A model generated the notes under the pieces. That model was not told the origin of the DNA. It was given only the letters and a program-made list of their open reading frames with translations, and did not search any database. From positions 4,759,029-4,823,028 of the forward strand of contig OZ026843.1 in NCBI GenBank assembly GCA_964023205.1: 64,000 nucleotides of DNA. The letters are read 5' to 3'. This document shows, one piece after another, positions 21,706-32,065 of this stretch; within the stretch, counting starts at the first letter, position 1; each line of letters begins with the position of its first letter. A program made the translations under genes and the position numbers. Source of the stretch: Lutraria lutraria (Eukaryota; Mollusca; Bivalvia; Venerida; Mactridae).

Positions 21706-23112
21706 ATGAGTCGCTACCCTCATGAACGTTTAAACAATGAAATGGTCAAAGCAATATGTGCAGACTCAGGAGATTTATGCTTGATCGAAAATATACCATC
21801 TGCCAGTTTGAATTTAGTGGAAGCAATTGAAGAATCTGGTCAAACACTTGCACAAAAGGAATTTAGAGAGATAAGAAGAGCCCAAAGGAGTGACCCTGTA
21901 GTAGAATTGTGGAGAAGGGCTGTGATTGACCAGGCAATTCCGAAGAAGACTCTAACCAAAGACAACCTTACAATGAGAAAACAGTTCAAGAACTTGAGGA
22001 TGAAACGGGGAATGTTGTATAGAGTGGTCCAAGATGATGATGAGTTGGTGGAACAGTTGGTTATCCCTGAATGCTACCGTCAAGAGGTACTGATGGGCCT
22101 TCACGATCATGTAGGACATCCAGGTGTGGAAAGGACCATTAGACTGATACGAGAGAGGTTCTACTGGCCCGGAATGTCCAGCGATGTAGAAAATCACGTG
22201 AAGCGTTGTGACAGATGTATAAGAAGGAAAGACAAGAGTGGTCAAAGAGCTCCGTTAGTAAGTGTACAGACATCATATCCTCTGGAATTAGTCTGCATGG
22301 ACTTTTTGACCTTAGAGCCTTCTAAAGGGGTTGGTAATGTATTGATCATTACTGACCACTTTACGAAGTACGCTGTCGCCATACCCACTAAGAACCAGAC
22401 GGCCAAGACTACAGCGGAAGCTCTGTACGACCACTTCATTACAGTATATGGAATACCTACTAGGCTACATTCGGATCAAGGGGCAAATTTTGAAAGCCAA
22501 CTTATTAAAGAACTCTGTCAGCTGATGAATATTGAAAAGAGTCGAACTACGCCGTATCATCCATAGAGTAATGCTGGCCCTGAGCGGTTTAACAGAACCA
22601 TTCTAGAAATGTTAGGAACATTGGAGAACCATCAAAAGAATAATTGGAAATCCTATATTGGCTCGTTGGTGTATGCTTATAACTGCATACCCCATGAGAC
22701 AAATCGCGTATCACCATTTGAGCTGATGTACGGACGTAAACCTAAACTACCAATTGACAATGTTTTTGAGAACAGCAGAAGTAATGATAATCCAGTAAGA
22801 ACTACAGATGAATACATCATGGAATTAAAGACAAGAATGCAAACCACCAGAGACCTTGCTCAGAAGAATGCAAAGAAAACACAAGCAAAGCATAAGAAAT
22901 ACTACGATAAGCGAGCCAGAAGTGCTAATTTCAACATAGGTGATAAGGTTTTGGTGAAGAGAACTAGCTTTGATGGCAAACATAAGATAGAAGACAGATA
23001 TGAATAGGAAATTTATACTATTACTGAACATCCAAACCCAGATATTCCAGTGTTTAAAGTGAGATGTGGAGATCGCACGAGAGTGTTACATCGTAATCTG
23101 CTGTTTTTTGGT
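21706..23112 (+). pseudogene. Integrase region of pol
   Basis: The zinc-binding HHCC domain is seen at about 22100-22220 (HDHVGHPG ... CDRCIRRK). The DDE core has Asp in MDFL (22300-22302), Asp in HSDQG (22474-22476) and Glu in GPERFN (22582-22584). TAG at 22564-22566, in a position normally glutamine (YHPQ), and TAG at 23005 cut the frame; both keep phase. The C-terminal part has the basic MQTTRDLAQKNAKK helix and the GDKVLVKR strand. A T6 run at 23104-23109 then shifts the frame into the tail. Confidence 0.95.
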
Positions 23113-24052
23113 AGAATCTACTGAGAAGGAGGAGAGTGAAGATGAAGAGGTTACTTGTATCACTCAGAGGGAGAATAGCGAAACAGTGAACAGTGTAGAA
23201 GAAGAGATGGATGCATCCGACGATGTAAGTGACGTCACAAGGGAAATTACAGATTCTGATAGTGAGAATGGATATGGTTATGTAAGCACTACATTTCATG
23301 TTGGGGACGCCCAATATTCTAATACCTCAAATCAGGATAGTCTAAGTGAAGATAGCATAGTAAGGTCTGAAAGTGCTGTTGAAGTAAATCTTCAGGGTGA
23401 AAGACTTAATGATAATGTAGATATAGGTGAGTATAATCCTACTGACTTGAATAGCTTTACTAATGTTAATACTGTTTTGCAGGCATCTGACGTGGAAGAT
23501 GAAACTGATGATACAACGAACGAGATACAACAGGATATGGTAGAAACTGTAGTAACTGGGGATATTGGAGAAGATGAAGACCATGATCGAGTTGAAGAAG
23601 ATTCTGAGACAGAAGAACCAGAGAATGATAGTATTGAGGAAGATTCTGAGACAGAAGAACCAGAGAACGATAGTAATGAAGATAATTTTGAGACAGAAGA
23701 TCCAGAGAGTGAGCGATTACAAGAAGCTGCTGAGACAGAAGAACTGGACACTGTTGAAGTAAATCCTGAGATGGAAGAAACAGAGATCACAAGGGTTGAT
23801 GAGAATGCTGCTACCGCAGATGAACTTAGAGAAGAAACTGTGAGAGTATCACCCCCTGTACCATTACCTAGAAGATCTGTTAGAGACAGACGGCCACCTC
23901 ATATATTTGGGGATTACTATATGAGTATGATGGTTGCTAGACCTGTTGATACTAAGATTGCAGCTATGAATACTATTGTTGAATCTGGAGTGTTAAATAA
24001 TATTGATTCTGAGACTGCTCATAAGATTTTGGCTGCTATTTTTAAACCTTAG
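23112..24052 (+). pseudogene. Acidic C-terminal extension of pol
   Basis: About 310 residues after integrase, in one open frame to TAA at 24050-24052. It is very rich in E, D, S and T, and the unit EEDSETEEPENDS occurs about three times (about 23595-23705) as tandem 60-bp repeats. It ends with a basic RRSVRDRRPPHIFGDY motif, the kind found at the very end of integrase or Pol proteins in many Ty3 elements. No signal peptide or membrane segment is present, so it is not an envelope. Confidence 0.75.
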
Positions 24053-24436
24053 ATTTTATTGATTGTTTAGTACTGTAAAAGTTTGTGTTTGTTATTCATG
24101 AGTTATGTATGATGAATGTGAGAGACACACATTTGTTTTTTTAGAGGAATTGAATTATTACACTGTGGTTTATGCAATAAAACTATGGAAATGTTATAAT
24201 TCAGTATGGTGTTTGTACTTTTTAATATTGTTGTATGTGACCATGTCACAGTTTATTTTATTGAAGACATATAAGTTATACATGAATTACCCTCAGGAAG
24301 CACTGTACTTGTAGATACTAGTAGGTAGCTATGTATAGTAATATTTACTGTAGAATGTAGTATTTTTGTTAGTTGTAAGTTTGACTACTATCGACATGGA
24401 TTTTTTTGGACTGTGGAAATGACGAGACGTCATTTT
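24053..24436 (+). other. 3' untranslated region of the Ty3 element
   Basis: AT-rich; contains a 69-codon open frame with no resemblance to a known protein, which I regard as chance. Confidence 0.6.
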
Positions 24437-24450
24437 AGGAGGAGGGGGAG
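24437..24450 (+). other. Polypurine tract
   Basis: AGGAGGAGGGGGAG, two bases before the 3' LTR; the expected plus-strand primer site. Confidence 0.85.
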
Positions 24451-24452
24451 TG

Positions 24453-24888
24453 TGTAACCGGGTTGGTAATTCTTTGAATGTCTTTTTTTTAGGTCCGATT
24501 TATTGTGATACTTTTCGTTTCTCTAGTCTTTCTGTACTTTACGTTCTTGTGGTCATTTCGTTATTTGTACCAGTCAGATGTGTTTTTGTGACTAGATTTC
24601 AGTAGTCATGCACTAATAGTCACATGACTGAGAGATGAGTGAGGAGATTTAGTTGTACCTTTTGACTTTGTGTTCTGTTCCACAAACTGGACACTGTCTA
24701 TGTTAAACTGACGATCACCCTGAATTGATATTATATGTACAAAATTACCTTGAATACATATGAAGTGTACAGAGACGAGTGTATTGTTGTATTTTCTTAA
24801 CTTCGAAGATTCCTGACCTGTGTAATAAGGCACAGGAACCCACGACCGTGGTTTGGCCTACCACAATAACATAAACCAGAAGGCTACA
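24453..24888 (+). repeat. 3' LTR
   Basis: 436 bp, identical to the 5' LTR except for three substitutions, two 1-nt indels in T runs, and loss of 83 bp between GTCAG repeats. It ends GGCTACA and is followed by the TTTT target duplication. Confidence 0.95.
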
Positions 24889-25248
24889 TTTTCTTTGTAG
24901 TAGGAGAAGAATTTTAACAACTCTTAAAGTGTTTCAATATGTAAATATATGTTTTAATTAACGGTTTATTTATATATTTTTCTAAAAATGAAAACAATAT
25001 AAATTACTCAAACAACCATCACATCAATAAAATCGTATATCTAACATCGTGCTAGTTTTTTTTATTAATAGATAAGTACACTATCTATATAAACATGTAT
25101 ATACAAAATATACAATAAGTCACGTTGCACATGGATATTCTACCACTACAAAACAGAGATAAACTCTTCAAATGATTATGATTTAACAGTGAATGGTGCG
25201 ACGTGATTTTATTCACTGTACCACCATGTCCGCGAATACGTATTTCGT

Positions 25249-25470
25249 TCAGTGCCCATATCGGAAAATAAATGATTTTAGAATGCGAATTTTTTGTTTC
25301 CTGCCCCAGTGCAATATCTCGCTTTCTTCACATTTACATGATGTTCTTTTGCGTAGAAATTTGATGTTGCATTCTACAGTACAGTCGATGTACACGGAAG
25401 CTGCTGTATGCAGGTGACATAACACTGTGACTGCTATGATTACCATAAATCCGTAGCTGGATGGCTTCAT
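25249..25470 (-). CDS. Secreted four-cysteine basic peptide, copy A
   Basis: 73 residues. The start ATG (25468-25470) follows the acceptor ctggttttcag by 7 nt; an upstream in-frame start would lie in the intron, so I reject it. Residues 1 to about 26 form a signal peptide (hydrophobic MVIIAVTVLCHL, then HTAAS). The mature part begins near YIDC. Cysteines 30, 34, 45 and 47 make C-x3-C-x10-C-x1-C, the spacing of the helix-to-strand half of cysteine-stabilised alpha/beta peptides. After an acidic stretch come HWGRK (54-58) and a basic-hydrophobic tail QKIRILKSFIFRY, then Gly-His. Copy B at 55.5 kb is 64/73 identical. Unrecognised family: a host-defence peptide and a peptide-hormone precursor both fit. 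Copy A ends GH where copy B ends GR, so amidation of copy A is doubtful. Confidence 0.75.
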   Translation of the reverse strand: MKPSSYGFMVIIAVTVLCHLHTAASVYIDCTVECNIKFLRKRTSCKCEESEILHWGRKQKIRILKSFIFRYGH

Positions 25471-26355
25471 GGTTAAACTGAAAACCAGAAAAATACGCAT
25501 GTATATTAATTTCAAGGAAAACTAGAGTTTTAATATTAATGTCTTATAAATTATCAAAGGATCGACGCATAAGATGATTAATTGAAATAGCTATTTTTGT
25601 TTAGCATATTTTACCTTTTTTTTTTAAACCTTATTAACAACAAGAAAATGGTGAGAATTGTGCTTTTCACTTGTAGCTGCAGATTTTGCTGGAATAAAAT
25701 GAAATTGACATCAGAGACAGTGCTCCGAATCCGAATTTGTGGCAATTGACCGCCACCATGGTGATATCTCGCAAAGACAAATACTTAATTTATCAAATCA
25801 TAATTCATATACAAAATGCAGTGGAGTTGATGTATTTCACAGCCACATTTTAAATAAAATTATTGACAATCAATTGAAATAAATCCTCAATGTACTATAT
25901 GTTTGTTTGCACCAAAATTACAATCTAAAAAGCAATTATTTGCCACAATCACGAGTCAACAGCAGTTTAGTCAATAAATCACACATTGTCTTATCGAGAT
26001 AGAGTCTAAAGTGTTATCCGTGAATGTAAAAATCTAACTTGATAATTTGCCGCGATTTTGACTTTTTCACTGTAATCTGTTCTATTTCAGAGGACTAAAC
26101 TAGTTAGGTCACTGTTCAGAAAGACAAAATTGGGTTGAGTGTTCTTACTTCGCGGAATCCAAATCTTTCTTACTACATGTAGTAATTCAGCAGGAAATCT
26201 ATGCACGGACAGTTTTCTATCATTTTGTTTCCAACAAAGTCAGAAGTAGCAGGTACGCGTTTCATATCTCTTAAAGAAGAACAATCAAGCGCGGATACAT
26301 TATGTTTTTTTAAAGCCATATCAACAAGAACAAACTTATTACATTTTGTACTTAC

Positions 26356-26405
26356 CTTATTATTGCTGTCGGATAGTTCCTTTTCTACCAAACTATTAAC
26401 AGAGT
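26356..26405 (-). other. Non-coding first exon of peptide gene, copy A
   Basis: It runs from about 25-30 bp after the TATA box to the donor AATAAG/gtaagt (exon end 26356). The intron is 26355-25478 (878 bp), ending in ctggttttcag. No ATG-initiated frame continues through it into the peptide. The start is estimated from the TATA box. Confidence 0.6.
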
Positions 26406-26430
26406 CCTGTAGTCTGTCCCTCTTTTACAG

Positions 26431-26458
26431 TTTATATAGCGTTGTGATGACGTTACGC
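26431..26458 (-). promoter_or_regulatory. TATA box and conserved upstream element, copy A
   Basis: The minus strand reads gctatataaa (26440-26431), preceded by aacgtcatcacaac. The same order, aacgtcaccacaac then gctatataag, precedes copy B. The shared AACGTCA resembles a CREB/ATF half-site about 11 bp before the TATA box. Conservation between copies supports a real core promoter. Confidence 0.6.
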
Positions 26459-27308
26459 AGCTATGTAAAGAAAGGCAATTAGCGCTCCGTTGACGAACGG
26501 GTGACTTCAAACATTAGTCTAGCTGACATTATAGAAGCATTTGATAAAACATGCTCGTGTGTATATTATTTCAATCACATCGATAGCAGAGTTGATGAAA
26601 TGTGGTAGGTATAATAATGTCAAATGAGATAGGTGCATTCGTCAAGTCTTTTATAACTGTAAAAATTTAAAATATGTTTTTGTGTACATCAAGACAATTT
26701 ACCTCAATAGATAGCAGCGTCCACCACAGTGTTCTTTTAAATAGATTGGGATTGTATATCCATTAAATCAGCCTCCGATTAAAAGAAGTATCGGTTTAAG
26801 GTTGAAAACGCCATTTTACACTGAGAATTTTAAATTGTGATGACTCTTAGTCTACGGTCTGTTCCACTCGTATGAAAACTAATGGGATGATAATATCTGG
26901 TAGGTTAGTGTTGCCTCAGCATGTGGTAGAATAGAACAATTTATGACTATTTGGGTTGCTTTTAGGTCGTTGTCGCTCAGTCGAGAAAGTATTGGTAATG
27001 TATAACTACCATTTCCGTGCATGTTCGTGTTAGAATCTCCTCGGTTGTTTAAGGATACATGATTGGATCACGGACATTTTCAAATCTAACCCATTTAGAG
27101 ACACTTTAGTCAAGCCATACTAATATAACTTATTACGGTACTTGATGACAGTGTAAAATCAGTTTTAAAAATAAATTTCAGTTATTTGTTGCTCTAATTA
27201 ATATAAACCCATATTGCATGTAAGTTGCGAAATTTCGAATAGTGTGTTTAGTTCATTTTTCCACGAAAATGTTCATTATATGTCTTGGCTTGTTTATTGA
27301 TATGCATT

Positions 27309-27464
27309 GGAGGGAACAGTGTCTCAAATTTTGAAATACCCCCGTTCTCGAGATATTTGATTTTTAAGGTATTTTAGCCATTCAAAAGCGCCGAAATTTA
27401 CGTAATACTCCACAGATCAATAACAAAATCAAATATAAAAAATCTGAGACACGATTCCCTGCCT
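27309..27464. repeat. Foldback element, 156 bp
   Basis: The ends ggagggaacagtgtctcaaa (27309 on) and atctgagacacgattccctgcc (27442-27463) are inverted repeats of about 24 bp with a few mismatches. Confidence 0.6.
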
Positions 27465-28307
27465 CTAACCTTATACTACAAAATATCGAAACCCGCTTTG
27501 AAATCCATCACCAAATAATGCGGCAATCTTTATTCGGAAATAACATGTTCAGCGATACTTCAACATCCAGATTCACTAATCTTAGTACTTGGCTGCATGA
27601 ATGTACTAACAAACTCTTCTAGACATTATTTGATTACGAAATCATCGACGATAACTTCCCAATCACGTTCCAAGCATTAATCAGGCGGTCTGTCCACAAC
27701 AGCTGACCTTGCGTCAAGTGAAAACTAGGAATTTTTGTTTGAAGGTAAATTATTTTTTATTCAAAATCAGCCCACTGTAATTATTGTTAATGCAATCTTA
27801 TCTGTTATATCGTGTATTCATATCATTGCATACATCTCCATAACTTTTTCTGTACTTATTGTACAAGTATGACCGCTACATTTATGTTTTTCATTATCAC
27901 TTATAAGATGTGTGTAAACTGTTGTATATGTTATAGTTGTACGTAGATAATATAGTAAAAGTTCATGTCTTCAGCACAGATGTAAAGCTGGAAAGACACA
28001 AAATGACCCCAGCTATTGGTGCAACATTACACATCAGGGAAAACAACTTTGACATTTCATCATTTCATCGAATTAACACGTACAGCAAAGAATAGAAACA
28101 ACATTAGTATGCATTAATTGCCTCAATGATACACTACACCGGAATTCTTAAGGGTGAAAAACTTTTAAGTTAGTGCTATCCCCACTTTCTTATCCAATCA
28201 GTGACAAGGATATATTTACTTATTGACCTTCTTATCTTAATAGAATATAAAACCGACGTTCTAACTTCTTAGTTTCGAAGAACAACTTAGTACGCAATAA
28301 GACGGGT

Positions 28308-28409
28308 AGAATGCATACTAGTTTGGGTGTTCTTTGTAATAAGAAAGCTATAGTAGCTACCGCTCCTCTTAGCTGTCTAATTTACTAAGAGCACCCAAAT
28401 GTGTATTCT
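28308..28409. repeat. Imperfect hairpin, about 100 bp
   Basis: agaatgcatactagtttggg plus tgttctt (28308-28334) pairs with taagagcacccaaa plus tgtgtattct (28386-28409). Pre-miRNA-like in size, but the pairing has gaps. Confidence 0.5.
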
Positions 28410-28570
28410 AACATTTACCTAATGTACTGTGTTACTTGATTGTAATTAAAATCAATCCTGTATCATTGTACTGACACAGACAGGGGCTAGAACTATTAGA
28501 TAATTGTATTTAGTACAGCCTGAAATGTCAATAAATGAGAAAATTTGGGACCCGACCCAAACTTATAACA

Positions 28571-28604
28571 GTAGGTAGGTAGGTAGTTAATGTAGGTAGA
28601 TAGG
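28571..28604. repeat. GTAG/TAGG microsatellite
   Basis: Repeats of gtag around a short interruption. Confidence 0.8.
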
Positions 28605-29369
28605 CATTTTTGCTTTTTTGACATTATATGCTTTTAGGTGCTGAAAATGAAGCTGTAATAAAGAACGAAACAATCTGTTAAAGTCGTTAAAACTTATTTT
28701 AGGGAGGGGTGGGGCTGTGGCTTTTTAATGAGTATGTCGTGTAACCAAGAACTTTTATATCATGGCCTTTGTATTTTAGGCCGCATTATTTATTCAGTTT
28801 AGCGACCCGATATTTTTCGCAGATTATGTAACTATGTTTGTGGATTTGATATAGTCATAATGTTTTCCTTAAAACATCGTTAATTGCCCGTGTAAGTTAC
28901 ACTATATGAGCAAAGACACGGTATCGCCGATCTTAAAGATTCACTCACTACAAATTTAATGTAATGTTATAAAACTGATGATGCGAACGAAGCGATGAAA
29001 TAAATACCTGGAGCAAATTTTTCAACATTATTTTAGCTAAGACTCTATATTTTATCGTAACTTGGTTAAGATGGACCGTTTCATAAGTTGCCGTGAGAGA
29101 AAATCCGCGAGACAGTCTATGATCATTTGACTCATTACTCGTACTTGGTCTTGAATATCCAAAATCGAAAGTAAGCTTACAATAAATACGACTGCTAGTT
29201 AATTAATACAAGTGTAGGGTCTAATACAAAATGTATTATACTAAAATGGATAAAAATGCCATAAGAAACAGAAGTTTTCATTGAATATTTGAACATGCTT
29301 ATTTTCCATTGCCTTTGTGATAAGAGGGGAATGTCAATTCGAGTGTCAAGGAATCATCCATGCTGACTG

Positions 29370-29620
29370 GTCAAAGTCCAACGTCACCCCCTTGTATAAA
29401 AAGGGGACAAAGGTAACCTACCCAACTATAGACCTATATATCTAACATGTATCCTATGTAAGTTATTGGAACATGTTATAACCTCGACCATAAACCAGAC
29501 TGAAATGATTCAATGCAGAGCAAGGGCACTGGGTTTTTTGATAAATAAAAACGCGATTATTCTCCTTACAGCAGTGTCTCCAACATGACCAGTCAAATGG
29601 GATGGCGTTCCTTAGACAAG
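29370..29620 (+). pseudogene. Non-LTR reverse transcriptase relic, left part
   Basis: The plus strand encodes, in shifting frames, DWSKSNVTPLYKKGTK, a NYRPI-like block with LTCILCKLLEH-type residues, then, after an internal deletion, RDYSPYSSVSNMTSQMGWRS and LDKR. These are conserved blocks of the RT and C-terminal regions of jockey/CR1-type elements. The catalytic core between them is gone. The sequence is split at 29620 by the Helentron-like element and resumes at 31805. Confidence 0.65.
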
Positions 29621-29824
29621 AGGGCCATGATGGCCCTATAACTGCTCACCAGGAGAAAAGGTCATTTAGAGATTAACATAGTTGAAGTTTTCTATACGAG
29701 TCCAAGTAAGATCAAGTGACCCATCTGGGCCGTTTTTTATCCCTTGGCCATTATATGAACAGATTTAAAGGAGGCCTATTAGACAAATCTAGATACCAAA
29801 TATCTTAGCTCTAGGCCTTGTGGT

Positions 29825-31549
29825 TTCGGAGAAGAAGATTTTTTAAAATTTTCCTATATAAAATAGAATAAACCCCAGGGCAGAGCTAATTTTGACCCCG
29901 GGGCCATAATTTGAACAAACTTGGTAGAGGTCCACTAGACAATGCCACATACAAAATATCTAAGCTCTAGGCCTTGCAGTTTCGGAGAAGATTTTTTAAT
30001 TTTTCCTATATAAAGCTATATAAATCAAGTGACCCCCGGGGCGGGGCCAATTTTGACCCTAGGGCAATAATTTGAACAAACTTGGTAGAGGTCCACTAGA
30101 CAATGCTACATACCAAATATCTTAGCTCTAGGACTTGTGGTTTCGGAGAAGAAGATTTTTTAAATTTTCCTATATAAAATAGAATAAACCCCAGGGCAGG
30201 GCCAATTTTGACCCTAGGGCAATAATTTGAACAAACTTGGTAGAAGTCCACTAGATAATGCTACATACCAAATATCTTAGCTCTAGGCCTTGTGGTTTCG
30301 GAGAAGAAGATTTTTTTAAATTTTCCTATATAAAATAGAATAAACCCCAGGGCAGGGCTAATTTTGACCCCGGGGCCATAATTTGAACAAACTTGGTAGA
30401 GGTCCACTAGACAATGCCACATACAAAATATCTAAGCTCTAGGCCTTGCAGTTTCGGAGAAGATTTTTTAATTTTTCCTATATAAAGCTATATAAATCAA
30501 GTGACCCCCGGGGCGGGGCCAATTTTGACCCTAGGGCAATAACTTGAACAAACTTGGTAGAGGTCCACTAGACAATGCTACATACTAAATATCTTAGCTC
30601 TAGGCCTTGTGGTTTCGGAGAAGAAGATTTTTTAAATTTTCCTATATAAAATAGAATAAACCCCAGGGCAGGGCCAATTTTGACCCTAGGGCAATAATTT
30701 GAACTAACTTGGTAGAAGTCCACTAGATAATGCTACATACCAAATATCTTAGCTCTAGGCCTTGTGGTTTCGGAGTAGAAGATTTTTTAAATTTTCCTAT
30801 AAAAAATAGAATAAACCCCAGGGCAGGGCCAATTTTGACCCTAGGGCAATAATTTGAACAAACTTGGTAGAAGTCCACTAGATAATGCTACATACCAAAT
30901 ATCTTAGCTCCAGGCCTTGTGGTTTCGGAGAATAATTTTTTTTTAATTTTCCTATATAAGTCTATATAAATCAAGTGACCCCCGGGGCGGGGCCAATTTT
31001 GACCCTAGGGCAATAATTTGAACAAACTTGGTAGAGGTCCACTAGACAATGCTACATGCCAAATATCTTAGCTCTAGGTCTTGTGGTTTCGGAGAAGAAG
31101 ATTTTTTAAATTTTCCTATATAAAATAGAATAAACCCCAGGGCAGGGCCAATTTTGACCCTAGGGCAATAATTTGAACAAACTTGGTAGAGGTGCACTAG
31201 ATAATGCTACATACCAATATCTTAGCTCTAGGCCTTGTGGTTTCGAAAAGAAGATTTTTTAATTTTTCCTATATAAGTCTATATAAATCAAGTGACCCCC
31301 GGGGCGGGGCCAATTTTGATCCTAGGGCAATAATTTGAACAAACGTGGTAGAGGTCCACTAGACTATGCTACACACCAAATATCAAAGCTCTAGGAATTG
31401 TAGTTTTTGACAAGAAGATTTTTTAAATTTCCTATATAAGTCTATGTAAAATCAAGTTACCCCCGGGGCGGAGCCAATTTTGACCCCAGGGGAATAATTT
31501 GAACAAACAATGCTACATACCAAATATCTCAGCTCTAGGCCCTGTGGTT
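29825..31549. repeat. Tandem core of about 155/161-bp units with a higher-order repeat
   Basis: About eleven to twelve units, each with 'ttcggagaag', 'gggcaataatttgaac', 'acttggtagagg' and 'atcttagctctagg'. Two kinds alternate: about 155 bp with 'aataaaccccagggcaggg' and about 161 bp with 'aagtgacccccggggcgggg'. Units 1-3 and 4-6 form two almost identical blocks of exactly 472 bp (29825-30296 and 30297-30768). Later units lose regularity. Confidence 0.9.
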
Positions 31550-31767
31550 TCGGACAAGAAGATCTTTTAAGTTTTTTCTATTTGTTGTCATAGCAACCAG
31601 AGTTTTTAATGAAATTTAATTTTTTGAACAACTTTAAAAGGGGACCACCCAAGGATCATTCCAGCAAAGTTTGGTTGCAATCGGCCTAGCGGTGTAGGAG
31701 GAGATGTTGTTTTAAGTAAACATGGACGCCACGTAACGACGCACGATGGACGCAGGGCGATCACAAA

Positions 31768-31802
31768 AGCTCACCATGAGCACATTCGTGCTCTGGTGAG
31801 CT
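31768..31802. repeat. Terminal hairpin of the Helentron-like element
   Basis: agctcaccatgagcac and gtgctctggtgagct around a 4-nt loop, one bulged base; the predicted 3' end signal. Confidence 0.75.
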
Positions 31803-31804
31803 AA

Positions 31805-32065
31805 AAACAGAATAGCAGATGCTCAACTACTCATGCTTTACAAAATAGTGAATGGTCTGTTGCAGTGCCAATACCTAATTATGTCAAGCCACCATCTCGT
31901 CTAACTAGACAAAAGCATCCCCAGTCTTTCACCCAGATCCTCACTCCCTGTAATTATTTCAAGTAGTCCATTTTTCTCATCCACCTTAATCTTACGGATT
32001 CATCTCCCAGCTGAACTTGTATTGGTCAACAGCCCGGTTGAATCAATCAAGGTGTGACCAAAACA
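31805..32065 (+). pseudogene. Non-LTR reverse transcriptase relic, right part
   Basis: It resumes the relic broken at 29620: RIADAQLLMLYKIVNGL, then in shifting frames HPQSFTQI-like, FKYSFFP-like and LPAELVLVNSPVESIKV, the well-known C-terminal end of such proteins. Stops and frameshifts throughout. Confidence 0.7.

Larger units (their letters stand above)
14931..24888 (+). mobile_element. Ty3/gypsy LTR retrotransposon (9958 bp), defective
   Basis: Complete by structure: two LTRs beginning TGTAAC and ending CTACA, a tRNA-Lys-type primer binding site 1 bp after the 5' LTR, gag, then protease, RT, RNase H and integrase in the Ty3 order, a polypurine tract abutting the 3' LTR, and a 4-bp TTTT target duplication (14927-14930 and 24889-24892). 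There is no envelope gene. The coding part has several in-frame stops and about five 1-nt frame changes, so this copy cannot make its proteins. The LTRs differ by only three substitutions, two 1-nt indels and one 83-bp deletion. The element carries a nested MITE in its leader. Confidence 0.95.
26480..28790. other. Gene-free part of the left duplication arm
   Basis: No coding exon is seen. It contains two foldback sequences (27309-27464 and 28308-28409) and AT-rich DNA. Only patches can be aligned by eye with the other arm. Confidence 0.5.
24889..29010. repeat. Left arm of an old inverted segmental duplication
   Basis: It pairs, in reverse complement, with 53200-56280. Supporting blocks are: coding exon 25249-25470 with 55499-55720; promoter and exon 1 (26356-26470) with 55100-55214; 'cactcgtatg...gggat...agtgttg...agaatagaacaa' (26869-26945) with the minus strand of about 54525-54598; and 28795-28925 (cagtttagcgacc ... 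gcccgtg ... tgagcaaagacac) with the minus strand of 53282-53420. Downstream of the gene, 'cattcactgttaaat' (25180s) matches about 56010. The position sums are roughly constant, as a single inversion-duplication requires. Confidence 0.75.
29621..31804 (+). mobile_element. Helentron-like (pearl/HINE-type) non-autonomous element
   Basis: The 5' end is a 17-nt palindrome, agggccatgatggccct (29621-29637), followed by tgctcacc. The middle is a tandem repeat core. The 3' end has a 15-bp stem hairpin (31768-31783 with 31788-31802) ending gagct, then aaaa. A palindromic head, tandem core and terminal hairpin are the hallmarks of bivalve 'pearl' elements, interpreted as Helitron/Helentron derivatives (family knowledge). 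The flanks join to a continuous RT relic, which defines both ends independently. No coding capacity. Confidence 0.75.

Noticed and set aside
23392..23790. Serine-rich minus-strand frame of 132 codons
   Set aside because: Antisense shadow of the acidic glutamate-rich pol tail.
23066..24052. Envelope gene of the Ty3 element
   Set aside because: The frame has no signal peptide or membrane segment, is strongly acidic and continues integrase after a one-base shift; it is a pol tail.
25471..25515. Longer N-terminus for peptide A (and 55460-55498 for B)
   Set aside because: The extra codons lie before the conserved ttttcag acceptor, thus in the intron, and use a non-ATG start.
30301..31600. Coding sequence in the tandem core of the Helentron-like element
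   Set aside because: Frames are closed in each unit; the conserved words are non-coding.
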